Source: Tautonia rosea
Lineage (GTDB): Bacteria; Planctomycetota; Planctomycetia; Isosphaerales; Isosphaeraceae
Assembly (NCBI RefSeq): GCF_012958305.1
Contig: NZ_JABBYO010000019.1
Coordinates: 1-64,000, forward strand
Length of the DNA stretch: 64,000 nucleotides
Direction of reading: 5' to 3'
Position numbers and translations under genes: made by a program. Below are positions 19,349-28,114 of the stretch, one piece after another. Below the pieces are notes generated by a model. That model had not been told where the DNA came from. It saw only the letters and a list, made by a program, of their open reading frames with translations, and made no database searches. Each line of letters opens with the position of its first letter. Within the stretch, counting starts at the first letter, position 1.

Positions 19349-20893
19349 TCACAGACCTTCCTGCCTTGTTTCCTGAGAGCGCCAACGTCCGGGACGGATC
19401 ACCGCAACCATCAGGAGTAGAACCCATAGGCCCACAAGAATGCGAGCCGGCCATCGGTCAACAAAGGCGATCGGCGAACCATCTGCCGCCGTCAACACCT
19501 GGATCAGGCGTTCTTCGAGTGGACCTCCAAGAATAATGCCGAGGACCACCGGGCCGAGTGGAATGGCCCGCCGCTCCAGAAAAAACCCAACCAGTCCGAA
19601 AACCAGCATAACCCCGATGTCGAAGGTGCTTCCATTGATTGCGTACGAGCCAAGCACACAGAAGAGAAGAATCACCGGCATCAAGATACGTTTCGGCACC
19701 CGCAACACCAGACCACCGGCCTTGATTGCAGCCAAACCAATTGGCAAGAGCACAAGGTTTGCAAGGATAAAAATCAGATACAACCCGTAAACCAGTGTGG
19801 CTTGTTTTTCGAAGATTTCCGGACCGGGTGTCAGATCCTTCATCATCAGCACTCCGATCACGATCGCTGTGACCGAATCGCCGGGAATTCCGAGAATTAA
19901 GGCTGGGATCCAAGCTCCCGCCAGGGCCGATGAGTTGGCGGTCGTCGCGGTTCCAAGTCGATCCAGCGCCGCTTCATCGTCGGATTCGCTCAGCGGAGTG
20001 TTCGATTGCCGACCAATTCCAAGGGAAACCCAGCTTGCGATGTCCGCACCGGCACCAGGAAGCATACCAATCAACGCACCTACCGCCCCAGATCGCAGAC
20101 TCGCAAACGGCCGACGTATCACTCGTCGGATTGCTTCTGGCACTTCGTTTAGAGGGTGGCCTGGTGAGGAAATGCGATCCTCCGAAATCCCACTCGACTG
20201 CTGCTCAGCTTCAGGAACCATCGTCAGCAGATTCTTGAAGACCTCCGAAACTCCGAACAAGCCGATCATGGCCGGAATGAAGCCGATACCTTGATACAAC
20301 TCCGGATTGCCGAAAGTGAACCTTGACTGAGCATGGACCGCACTCAAACCAACGGTCGAGACAAGCAAGCCGAACAACACCGCGAGGGCTCCTTTGATTG
20401 GAGCCCCTTGTGAAACAACGACGGCACAGGTCAATCCCAGCACGTAAAGCCAGAAGTGCTCGGCTGGGCTGAACAAGGTCCCGACCTGTGCCAACTGGCT
20501 CCCAAGAAAGATCAGCACGATCGATCCGAACAAGCCTCCCGCAACACTGGAAATCAAGGCGGTCACCAACGCCGAATCTGCCCTCCCTCGCGCGGCAAGG
20601 CCACTGCCGAGGTCCGCATATGCTGCCGATGCAGGAGTTCCAGGGATCCGAAGCAAGATCGTAGGAATATCCCCCGCGAAAATCGCACAGGCAACCATGG
20701 TCACCACGGCCGCCAGGGCAGGAAGCGGTGGCAACCAGTAGGTCAAGGGAACCAGTAACGCCATCGCCATCGTGGCGGTCAACCCTGGAACCGCCCCCAC
20801 GAATACGCCGTAAATTGCCGACGCAACAATAGCGGTCCAGACGACCGGGTCGAGAAAGACCTGGGAGGCGGCGTCCACGACTGCGGGATCCAT
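19349..20893 (-). CDS. tctA: Tripartite tricarboxylate transporter large membrane subunit TctA
   Basis: The large permease subunit of a tripartite tricarboxylate transporter (about 514 residues, about twelve helices). The family signature GVFVGAVPGLTATMAMALLVPLTY lies at the first helix. Its internal repeat is LIGMLPGAGADIASWVSLGIG, and further family stretches are AIFAGDIPTILLRIPGTPASAA and ALILGIPGDSVTAIVIGVLMM. I chose ATG 20893 because it sits just before the first helix with a purine-rich GGAGAGGGG upstream. ATG 20950 would add 19 residues and overlap the previous gene. It follows the fused TctC-TctB gene, so all three functions are present. The transported acid is not predictable. Confidence 0.9.
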   Translation of the reverse strand: MDPAVVDAASQVFLDPVVWTAIVASAIYGVFVGAVPGLTATMAMALLVPLTYWLPPLPALAAVVTMVACAIFAGDIPTILLRIPGTPASAAYADLGSGLAARGRADSALVTALISSVAGGLFGSIVLIFLGSQLAQVGTLFSPAEHFWLYVLGLTCAVVVSQGAPIKGALAVLFGLLVSTVGLSAVHAQSRFTFGNPELYQGIGFIPAMIGLFGVSEVFKNLLTMVPEAEQQSSGISEDRISSPGHPLNEVPEAIRRVIRRPFASLRSGAVGALIGMLPGAGADIASWVSLGIGRQSNTPLSESDDEAALDRLGTATTANSSALAGAWIPALILGIPGDSVTAIVIGVLMMKDLTPGPEIFEKQATLVYGLYLIFILANLVLLPIGLAAIKAGGLVLRVPKRILMPVILLFCVLGSYAINGSTFDIGVMLVFGLVGFFLERRAIPLGPVVLGIILGGPLEERLIQVLTAADGSPIAFVDRWPARILVGLWVLLLMVAVIRPGRWRSQETRQEGL

Positions 20894-20934
20894 CAGCTTC
20901 GAAGTCCCCTCTCCGGCGCCTGCGATCGCCGGTT

Positions 20935-22260
20935 TCACCAACCCAGCCATCCCCAGGGAAGTGGCACTCGCAAGACCACTGCAAACACCTGATAGGACAT
21001 CGGTGCCAACAGTAGTGCGACCGCCAGGGCAACAGACCACTTCACCCGAAGGGAAAGCAACATCGCCAGCAACAGGATTGTCGCCGTGATGACATAACCG
21101 AGTCGACTGGCCAGAATCAGGTATCCCAGCACAAACGCCAGGGCCACTCCCATGCGAGCCATCCCGTCTCGATCAAGTCGAGGGGAATCGACCGATCGCC
21201 TGAGCCCCCCTCGAACGACCAGGATCAAGAGCACAAGAGCCAGCGAGGCAAACAGAATCGTTGGAAAAATCATCGGCCCGTATCGGGTTGATCGGACCGA
21301 CTGGAAGGCCTCTCCCGTCAGGATCTCTCCCATCTGTTGGTCGAACCCTTCCATGATGGCCCGAAATGCTTCAGGGCCGGCGGGAGAGACGTTAAATCCC
21401 GTGCTCGCCATGAATGCCAGGTAGTCGTCGCTTTGAATGACTTGTTCGACTGCCGCTTCGAGCAGTTCGGCTCGGTCCTCCGGCACATCCAGGGGTAAGG
21501 CAAGCCCTCGCCAGCCTCCCATCGTCCAGTCCGATCCCTTTTCCTGGAATGTGGGCACCTCGGGGAAGCCCTCCACACGTTCTGAGGCCATGACGCCAAG
21601 GCACCGGATTCGCCCCGACTCCAGCAATGCTGAGGCTTCCGGAAGGCTGCAACAGACCATCTCAACACCTCCCGACATCAAGGCGTCGAGCGAGGGTCCT
21701 GCTCCATTGATCGGAATCCAAAGAATATCGCCAGCGTCCAGACCTTCCGCATTCAGCCAGCCTGCAAGGCTTACGTGCCAAATGCCCCCCTGCGCCGTGC
21801 CCGAGGCCCTCAACGCCCGAGGCTGAGCTGAGACCTCCTCCTTCAACTCCGCCAGCGATTGCCAGGGAGCATCGTCTCTGACGAACAACGCTGCGTCGTC
21901 CCGATTGAGCAGCATGAGCGGCCGAAAGTCGTCGGGAGTGATGTTGGTGAGGCCCCGCCAGTGGAGCATGTTCAACTCGACAGTCACCATGGTCAGGGTG
22001 TAACCATCAGCCGGGGCGAGAGCGCCCCGGGTGTGACCGGTAACTCCCGATCCACCGGTCGCGTTCACGACATTGACCGGCACCCCCAGATCACGTTCCA
22101 AAAGGGCGGCCACCGTCCGCGAAACGGTGTCGGTACCTCCTCCTGCCGACCAGGGACAAATGAGCATGATCGGACGATCGGGATAGTGTTCCCCTTCCGA
22201 ACATCCGACAACAACCAACAGCCCTAGCAGCCAATAAGGCAACCGTGCTCGATGGGTCAT
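20935..22260 (-). CDS. Fused tricarboxylate transporter protein: TctC (Bug) binding domain plus TctB membrane subunit
   Basis: About 441 residues. The first part is an extracytoplasmic Bug/TctC solute receptor with a lipoprotein signal (LLGLLVVVGC), then PDRPIMLICPWSAGGGTDTVSR and NATGGSGVTGHTRGALAPADGYT, the classic TctC stretches. From about residue 320 onward come four hydrophobic helices (MIFPTILFASLALVLLILVV, VALAFVLGYLILASRLGYVI and others) that match the small TctB subunit. In known systems these are separate genes, so this looks like a genuine fusion. The binding domain would be tethered both by lipid and by the membrane domain. The open frame runs to 22458. I chose ATG 22260 for the compact signal peptide, but no strong ribosome site distinguishes 22260, 22272 and 22287. 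Confidence 0.85.
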   Translation of the reverse strand: MTHRARLPYWLLGLLVVVGCSEGEHYPDRPIMLICPWSAGGGTDTVSRTVAALLERDLGVPVNVVNATGGSGVTGHTRGALAPADGYTLTMVTVELNMLHWRGLTNITPDDFRPLMLLNRDDAALFVRDDAPWQSLAELKEEVSAQPRALRASGTAQGGIWHVSLAGWLNAEGLDAGDILWIPINGAGPSLDALMSGGVEMVCCSLPEASALLESGRIRCLGVMASERVEGFPEVPTFQEKGSDWTMGGWRGLALPLDVPEDRAELLEAAVEQVIQSDDYLAFMASTGFNVSPAGPEAFRAIMEGFDQQMGEILTGEAFQSVRSTRYGPMIFPTILFASLALVLLILVVRGGLRRSVDSPRLDRDGMARMGVALAFVLGYLILASRLGYVITATILLLAMLLSLRVKWSVALAVALLLAPMSYQVFAVVLRVPLPWGWLGW

Positions 22261-22474
22261 GGGGCGTGTCATCCAGGCTCGGCGCATCGGAGGCGATTGA
22301 CTGGCATATTGGCCACGTTCGGGTGGCTCTTGCTCCGAATCACGTCTGATTCTGACCGTGTTCCGAACCTTGACCATCAGATCGATCCGCGTCGGAGGTC
22401 CCGCAGCATGATGGAGACAGCACCTTGAATCAACCCGGTGGTTCGGAAAAGCGGGCATCCCAGCACTCTTGGAA

Positions 22475-22843
22475 TCAGAACGGATGTCGAAGATTGAGCA
22501 TCACGCTGTAAAGCACGACAGCTGCCGCTGCGATGATCCCAATCCGGAGCACCAGCTTACCTCGCCCCTCCTTGGCATACTCAACTCCTTCCGCAATAAC
22601 GACAACCGCGGCGATTAGGAGAAATTTGTACGCCACCAACCCCTTGATGTTGTACTGACGAAAGACCCAGGCTGCCAGCGGGTTCGACTCGATGAATTGC
22701 GGTCCCCTCGAAAGCAAGGCCCAGGTCAGGAACACGTCGAGCACGCTTAGGATGATCAGCCAGGCAATCTCCGATTCGAGAAGGAGACTGCGAGTATGCC
22801 AGGCAGACCCGTTCTTGCCCGGATGACGATCCTGCTCACTCAT
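22475..22843 (-). CDS. DUF5658 family membrane protein
   Basis: A small membrane protein (about 122 residues from ATG 22843; the frame is open to 22930) matching DUF5658. It has three or four helices and the family motif SVLDVFLTWALLSRGPQFIESNPLAAWVF near the first one, followed by YNIKGLVAYKFLLIAAVVVIAEGV. The function of the family is unknown. It lies 17 bases before the end of the window's tct genes on the same strand, but there is no evidence that it belongs to the transporter. The start could also be ATG 22861. Confidence 0.8.
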   Translation of the reverse strand: MSEQDRHPGKNGSAWHTRSLLLESEIAWLIILSVLDVFLTWALLSRGPQFIESNPLAAWVFRQYNIKGLVAYKFLLIAAVVVIAEGVEYAKEGRGKLVLRIGIIAAAAVVLYSVMLNLRHPF

Positions 22844-23076
22844 CGAGAATTCCAGGTCCATGCCAACGATCGGGTAGATGAGCACTCCGATGCCGTCAGG
22901 CGCGAACGATACCTCTAGGCTTGCGAGCAAGAGAATGACGATTCAACTCGCCCGTTGCAAGCGTCTCTCAAAGTTCGCAACGATTGACAGAACAACGGAT
23001 GAGCCTTTAGCGTGGAATGACATCAAGCCTGGATCCCACGCGATCATTGCCTGATTTCCCTGTTCGGAAACCGATT

Positions 23077-23406
23077 ATGTCCGACTCTGAGAAGTCTCCT
23101 CGCCGACTTGCCCTCGAAGAAAGTCTCGCTGCCGACCCATCCGATACGTTTCTTCGTTATGGCCTTGCCATGCAATGTCTTCGAGAGGGAGACCTTGACG
23201 AGGGCAGAAGCCGGCTTGTAGCTCTGATCGCCGATCATCCCGAGAATCAGGTCGCTGCCTATCAGCAACTCGGGCAATCGTACATGGATGAGGGCGATTC
23301 GGAACGTGCCCGAGCCTACTTTGTCGAAGGGATTGCGAAGGCTCAAACCCTTGGCGACCTGAAAGCCGCGGGAGAGATGCAAGGGTTCCTCGAACTGCTC
23401 GGCTGA
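23077..23406 (+). CDS. Small tetratricopeptide repeat protein
   Basis: About 109 residues, soluble, with two TPR-like helical pairs: DTFLRYGLAMQCLREGDLDEG and AAYQQLGQSYMDEGDSERARAYF. It has no catalytic signature and probably acts in protein interaction. The frame is open from ATG 23017. I prefer ATG 23077 because the extra residues are not repeat-like, but neither start has a strong ribosome site. The frameshifted dehydrogenase gene starts 34 bases further on, so the two may be co-transcribed. Confidence 0.75.
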   Translation: MSDSEKSPRRLALEESLAADPSDTFLRYGLAMQCLREGDLDEGRSRLVALIADHPENQVAAYQQLGQSYMDEGDSERARAYFVEGIAKAQTLGDLKAAGEMQGFLELLG

Positions 23407-23439
23407 GTCCCTTTTCCAATCGTGCCGGGCGGTGCCGTG

Positions 23440-24596
23440 ATGGTTTCCACGTTCACGTTTCCCCTTCGCATTCGCTTCGGCGACGGTGCGATTTCCGAAC
23501 TCTCCGCCGAACTTGCCGCTCTCGGTGTTCAACGTCCGCTCGTCGTGACCGATCCGGGGATCATCGCCTCGGGCATCCTCGATCGGGTATTGGAGGGACT
23601 GTCTGCGACACCCAAGAGTCATGCAAGAGTTGTGGTGTTCGATAAAGTTCAGGCAAATCCCAATGAAACGGATGTGCTGAGCGCCCTGGGATCGTATCGG
23701 AAGCATGACTGTGATGGCCTCATCGGACTCGGCGGCGGCAGCCCGATCGATGCTGCCAAGGCCACTCGACTGCTCGTCACTCATCCGGGTCAACTTGCGG
23801 ACTACGATGTCACGACAGGCGGTTCCTCTCGGATCACCGCCAACTTACCCCCTCTGGTTGCCGTCCCCACGACATCAGGGACCGGTTCTGAGGCAGGCCG
23901 AGGTGCACTGATCCAGCTCCCCCAGACCGGTCGAAAGACCGCCGTGCTCAGCCCTCATTTGTTGCCCAGCGTTGCACTGTGCGATCCCGGACTCACACTC
24001 GGTCTCTCGCCGATTCTTACTGCAGGGACCGGAATGGACGCACTGACTCATTGCATCGAGAGTTATCTTTCAACCAACTACCACCCCATTTGCGACGGTA
24101 TCGCCCTCGAAGGCCTCCGCCAGGTCGCCAAGGGACTCGAACCGAGTGTACAAAACGGCTCAAATCAGGACGCCCGTCGAAACCTGATGATGGGGGCCTT
24201 ACTTGGGGGAATCAGCTTTCAGAAGGGCTTGGTGTAATCCACTCCCTCTCTCATGCCCTCGGCTCGGAAGGTCATGCTCATCACGGAACCCTCAACGCGA
24301 TCCTCCTACCCCATGCCTTGCGGTTCAATTTCGAGGCGGCACATGCGCGATTGGCCGAGCTCGCAGGTCACCTCGGCCTGGGACGTAGTGGAGACGGTCC
24401 CGGCCACCTGATTACCCTTTCTGAGATCTTGCTGGCCCGACTCCCCCTACCCCGACGTCTTGGTGAGCTCGACGGGCTCGATCGGAACAGGATCGCAGAT
24501 TACGCACGCCTTGCCTTCCTCGATCACTGTCATCAGACCAATCCCCGACCTTGCGATGAATCGTCGCTTGCCGGACTACTTGAAGCCGCGTGGTAA
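23440..24596 (+). pseudogene. Iron-containing (group III) alcohol dehydrogenase, single frameshift
   Basis: A NAD(P)-dependent, metal-containing alcohol dehydrogenase of about 385 residues if corrected. The first part, to 24237, holds the nucleotide-binding motif GLGGGSPIDAAKA, the VPTTSGTGSEAG block and the metal-ligand region MDALTHCIESYLS. At about 24226-24228 the frame breaks: the sequence reads QKGL then stops, while one base inserted restores GLGVIHSLSHALGSEGHAHHGTLNAILLP, containing the expected metal-binding His residues, and a normal C-terminus to 24596. Only one lesion is visible and the rest of the protein is well kept, so this may be a very recent mutation or a sequencing error. 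The site is not a long homopolymer. Confidence 0.85.
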
Positions 24597-24629
24597 TAAA
24601 GGCGTCAAGCTCGCTCGGAAAACAACAAA

Positions 24630-24665
24630 CGGTCCGTCGATCGCCACTCGGGAGATCGACGGACC
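24630..24665 (-). terminator. Hairpin terminator after the DUF1559 gene
   Basis: A 12-bp stem (GGTCCGTCGATC 24631-24642 with GATCGACGGACC 24654-24665) encloses an 11-nt loop. On the minus strand it is followed by the T-rich GTTTGTTGTTTT. It lies 27 bases past the stop of the minus-strand DUF1559 gene and may also stop read-through from the dehydrogenase gene on the plus strand. Confidence 0.75.
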
Positions 24666-24691
24666 GTCCGTGCTGTGGAATCGGTCTCAGG

Positions 24692-25720
24692 TCAGAATTG
24701 ATCAGCGCTGATCACTTCTCCTCCCCGGATCGAGTTCAAGCCAACCCAGATCAATGGATTGATCGTTTCTTTGACAAAGCGGACCGAACCGTCGCCGAGA
24801 ACCACATTGATCCCGCCTGCATGCCGGCTTCGAGCCGCGGCAAAGGCCTGACTGTCGCCCGCGGTTCCGGTGCAAGGCAATCGATCCTCTGGCACGCAGA
24901 AGATCGGCTGATTCAGGAAATCGCCACCTTGAACCAGGTCCAGGTAATCTCGAAATTGGTTCGGGGCGAAGCGGGTCATAAACGAACCTCCACCCGGCAC
25001 ACTCGACCACATCACCCCGCGCACATCGAATCGATCTCCTTGGAGAACTTCCGCAATGAACACCGTGTTGCTCGTTCCATCGCGGACATCCGCCAACTTG
25101 GTCGTGCGATGGCCGAAGGCCGACTGAAGATACTGCTGGCTCCCGACGGTCGTCTGACGCCAGTTGGTGTTGCCCCAGCTCACCGCATAATTGCCCTTCG
25201 TAAACACGGGCCCGCTAAGCAACCCCCCCTGATATTGAGGAGTAATCTGGAACTGACGCTCCTCGTCGCTCGGGCACTGGAAGATCGAAATCTTCGTTCC
25301 CGTCACGGTGCTGTTTGCGAAGAAGCCCAGGGCAGGTGCAAGCGGACCTCCGACTCCCCAGGCAGTCGGAATTCCTTCGGCACCAAGTTCGAAGTTGAAA
25401 GCGTTATAAAGTGCCTGCTGCTCGAACTGGGGCAACATCAGGATAAACCAGGTGGTATTCGGCGTCCCGGAAAAGATGGTCGGAAACGACGGTCCTGGTG
25501 GACCGGCTCGCCAGATCCGCCCTGGAGCCAGCGAGTTATGAATATCGTGGTAGTTATGGAGGGCCAGACCCAGCTGCTTCAGATTATTCGTGCACTGCGC
25601 TCGCCGTGCCGCTTCCCGGGCCGATTGCACGGCTGGCAGTAACAGGGCGATCAGGACCCCGATAATGGCAATGACGACGAGCAATTCAATCAGCGTAAAG
25701 CCGCCGCGAGATCGTCGCAT
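24692..25720 (-). CDS. DUF1559 domain protein with type IV prepilin-like N-terminus
   Basis: 342 residues, of the DUF1559 family that is strongly expanded in planctomycetes. The N-terminus has a prepilin cleavage and methylation motif, RGGFTLIELLVVIAIIGVLI, then LLPAVQSAREAARRAQCTNNLKQLGLALHNYHD. Most of the rest is a soluble DUF1559/SBP_bac_10 domain ending with the usual HAGGINVVLGDGSVRFV block and a short tail. It is probably exported and assembled into or attached by a pseudopilus-like system. I chose ATG 25720 because GGAGG lies eight bases upstream and the prepilin motif follows at once, although the frame is open to 25783. Confidence 0.93.
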   Translation of the reverse strand: MRRSRGGFTLIELLVVIAIIGVLIALLLPAVQSAREAARRAQCTNNLKQLGLALHNYHDIHNSLAPGRIWRAGPPGPSFPTIFSGTPNTTWFILMLPQFEQQALYNAFNFELGAEGIPTAWGVGGPLAPALGFFANSTVTGTKISIFQCPSDEERQFQITPQYQGGLLSGPVFTKGNYAVSWGNTNWRQTTVGSQQYLQSAFGHRTTKLADVRDGTSNTVFIAEVLQGDRFDVRGVMWSSVPGGGSFMTRFAPNQFRDYLDLVQGGDFLNQPIFCVPEDRLPCTGTAGDSQAFAAARSRHAGGINVVLGDGSVRFVKETINPLIWVGLNSIRGGEVISADQF

Positions 25721-26069
25721 GGACGCGACCTCCTCATCGAGAACGGTGAGACAATGACCGATCGGAACGTTGGGGAACCCCAAGGGGAGACAGGCAAAGC
25801 ACTCAAGTTAGAACAAACTGATGCTTCCCATCTTCATCCTAGTCGAGTTCGAACCCGAAAGCGAGCACGATTCCATGATTTCTACGAAGATCGCATGGAG
25901 CTACTTGGCGTTCGAGGTCCGCGTTGTGGTAAAGAACTTGGCCATCCCAGTCGAACAGAGTCAAGAACTCTTGGGGAAGTGATGTCAAGAATCATCAGTA
26001 CGTCACACCCCGGCGTCTCCGTGACGGATCGTCGGGAGGATACAGGTCATCGTGCAAGAGGGCTCCCCC
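25721..26069. other. Intergenic region between divergent DUF1559 and queC genes
   Basis: About 350 bases between two diverging genes, with no convincing open frame and no recognised riboswitch structure. It must hold the promoters of both genes, but I could not pick out promoter boxes. Confidence 0.45.
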
Positions 26070-26780
26070 ATGACAACTGACGGTTCCAGGGCGATTGTAC
26101 TGCTGAGCGGTGGACTCGATTCCACAACCGTGCTGGCCGAATGTCTGTCCAGGGGATTCGTTCCCTATGCGTTAACCATCCTATATGGACAGCGCCATCT
26201 GATCGAGCAAGAGTCTGCGCGACGCGTCGCCCAAGCGTTCGGTGTGGCAAAACACATCGAAGTCGCACTCGACCTTCGCTCCTTTGGCGGGAGTGCCCTG
26301 ACCGATCAGATCGAGGTTCCCAAAGATCGGCTCGAAGCCGAATTGTCCGAAGGTATCCCGATCACGTATGTCCCGGCAAGAAACACTGTTTTTCTCTCCC
26401 TTGCGCTTGCATGGGCGGAAACAATCGGAGCCTTTGACATCTTCATCGGTGTCAACTGTGTGGATTACTCCGGATACCCAGATTGTCGCCCTGCGTTTCT
26501 GACCGCTTTCGAAACACTGGCGCAGCTCGCGACCAAGGCGGGGGTTGAGGAACAGGGGAGATTTCGGATTCACGCTCCGTTGATCACCTTGTCCAAGGAT
26601 CAGATTATTCGCCGCGGTCTCGAACTCGGGGTCGACTTCAGCCAGACTCACAGCTGTTATGATCCCGACCAACTGGGACACGCGTGCGGCAGATGCGACT
26701 CCTGCCGTCTCCGGCTCGATGCCTTCACCCGACTCGGCCTGTCGGACCCCGCTCCCTATCAGCCGTCTGCCTCGCCATAA
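26070..26780 (+). CDS. queC: 7-cyano-7-deazaguanine synthase QueC
   Basis: An ATP-dependent enzyme of 236 residues that converts 7-carboxy-7-deazaguanine and ammonia to preQ0, a step in queuosine biosynthesis. The PP-loop ATP site is [15 protein letters not shown] near the N-terminus. Downstream are [19 protein letters not shown] and the substrate region [20 protein letters not shown] zinc site is formed by Cys residues in [23 protein letters not shown]. Length is normal. GAGG lies about eight bases before ATG 26070, while a GTG at 26052 is also possible. No other queuosine gene is in the window. The gene faces away from the DUF1559 gene. Confidence 0.95.
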   Translation: MTTDGSRAIVLLSGGLDSTTVLAECLSRGFVPYALTILYGQRHLIEQESARRVAQAFGVAKHIEVALDLRSFGGSALTDQIEVPKDRLEAELSEGIPITYVPARNTVFLSLALAWAETIGAFDIFIGVNCVDYSGYPDCRPAFLTAFETLAQLATKAGVEEQGRFRIHAPLITLSKDQIIRRGLELGVDFSQTHSCYDPDQLGHACGRCDSCRLRLDAFTRLGLSDPAPYQPSASP

Positions 26781-26787
26781 CGTCAAA

Positions 26788-26816
26788 AGGCTCTCATGCG
26801 CGACGCAAGAGAGCCT
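26788..26816 (-). terminator. Hairpin terminator after the secreted protein gene
   Basis: An 8-bp stem (AGGCTCTC 26788-26795 with GAGAGCCT 26809-26816), followed on the minus strand by TTTTGACG. It lies 32 bases past the stop of the minus-strand gene at 26848 and just after queC on the other strand, so it may serve the convergent pair. The T tract is short. Confidence 0.55.
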
Positions 26817-26847
26817 AGAGGGAAGCGATGATCGTCGAAGATCGAAA

Positions 26848-27843
26848 TCAATCGTAAATCCAGGTGAACCCAGGAGCGATGAGCCGGAACTGACGTTCGC
26901 GGACGTCGAATTCATCTCCAGGCGTTGAAAAGTCGATTCGAAGTGTCTTGTACTTCACGTCCGAGTCTTCCGCGTCTGAATCTTCACCATACTGCAAGCC
27001 ATCGGAAAGGCCGCGAACAAAGATGGAGATCGCATCCGATCGGCCGATGTCCTGGTCGAGAATCCAGAACGCGACACCGTGAACGGCATCATCCACTCCG
27101 TCCTTGGTGCTCGGAGGAATCATTCCGGTCACTGATACCGCTCCCAACAAGGGAGCCCCGACGATCGGTGGACGAGTGTGCTCTCGAGCCCTCACAACCT
27201 CGACGGCCTGGGGCAGGACCACATCGGGATAACGCTTCCCTTCGTCCGTTTCCAGGAAAAACTGAGGGACGAACATCCGAGGTTTACCACTCCGATTGAT
27301 CACTCGATAGTAGAGATAGAGCACCGTCCGACGGCCCATTCCCGGAATATCAATCGTTCGGGTTCGCAGAGGCTTGAATGAGAAGTCGAGAACCCAGATC
27401 CCTTCCCGAATCCCCGTCTCCGCCGTGGCCAGTCCCGTGTTTGATCCCGACAGCGTTTCTCCGGCTTCAAATTCACCATTGACTTGACCGAGGGTGAGCG
27501 TCCCGCGCAATCCTTGATCGTCGTCGGCCAGGATCGTTCCGGTTGCCCCGCTCGCCTGCCCGGTAACTTGCTCGCCGATGGTGAAATTGGCGTTCTGATC
27601 GCGGTAGTCAATCTGTGGTGCCTTATCCCGAGGTAAAGGCGTCGCGTCAATGATCGTCTCGTTGACCCGAGCTGCTCGCGGAACCTCGACGGTGGGTAAC
27701 GTCTGCGAGAGGGAGAACTCGGGAATCGCCGGTGGCCCTTCGTCCTGTGCACCTGCCCGAACACTGACGAACGGGTACCCAAGGGCGAGTCCGCACGCGA
27801 ACAACCAGGGAACGTGACTTCGCACAGAAGGGACCTCCCGCAT
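26848..27843 (-). CDS. Exported protein of unknown function with GE-TG repeats
   Basis: 331 residues with an N-terminal signal peptide (WLFACGLALGYPFVSVRAGAQ). The middle of the protein (about 88-145) carries two related stretches, FTIGEQVTGQASGATG and FEAGETLSGSNTGLATA, of the kind seen in beta-rich phage and surface proteins. The C-terminal half contains a region with LYLYYRVINRSGKPRMFVPQF and VHGVAFWILDQDIGRSDAISIFV, suggesting a beta-sandwich, but I do not recognise a named domain. An acidic run (EDSDAEDSD) sits near residue 295. It is probably periplasmic or surface located. Its neighbours give no hint of function. A hairpin terminator follows. Confidence 0.75.
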   Translation of the reverse strand: MREVPSVRSHVPWLFACGLALGYPFVSVRAGAQDEGPPAIPEFSLSQTLPTVEVPRAARVNETIIDATPLPRDKAPQIDYRDQNANFTIGEQVTGQASGATGTILADDDQGLRGTLTLGQVNGEFEAGETLSGSNTGLATAETGIREGIWVLDFSFKPLRTRTIDIPGMGRRTVLYLYYRVINRSGKPRMFVPQFFLETDEGKRYPDVVLPQAVEVVRAREHTRPPIVGAPLLGAVSVTGMIPPSTKDGVDDAVHGVAFWILDQDIGRSDAISIFVRGLSDGLQYGEDSDAEDSDVKYKTLRIDFSTPGDEFDVRERQFRLIAPGFTWIYD

Positions 27844-28114
27844 CGAGGGATCGGGTGGAAAAGGAACTGAACTTGACCAGGTGGAGAGAGGTAGGTCAAT
27901 CGAGGTGAGGCTTCTAATTTTAACAACAGAATTGCACTTACGTCAAGCGAACGTCAGACCGAGCCCACAGCCCTCGTCCGACTCGCTTCTCAATCCTCAA
28001 TTCGTCGAGTTGCCCTTGGTTGGAAGAACTCGCTCGATGCGAGGGTGAAGTCATTATTCAGCCTGGCGAGCACGCTCGCATCGAAGCCGGGAATTCGATT
28101 GAGGAATTTCTCGA

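Noticed and set aside
28034-28084. Inverted repeat TCGATGCGAG / CTCGCATCGA past the helicase gene
   Set aside because: The 31-nt loop and lack of a T tract make it a poor terminator, and the 10-bp match is not enough to claim an RNA gene.
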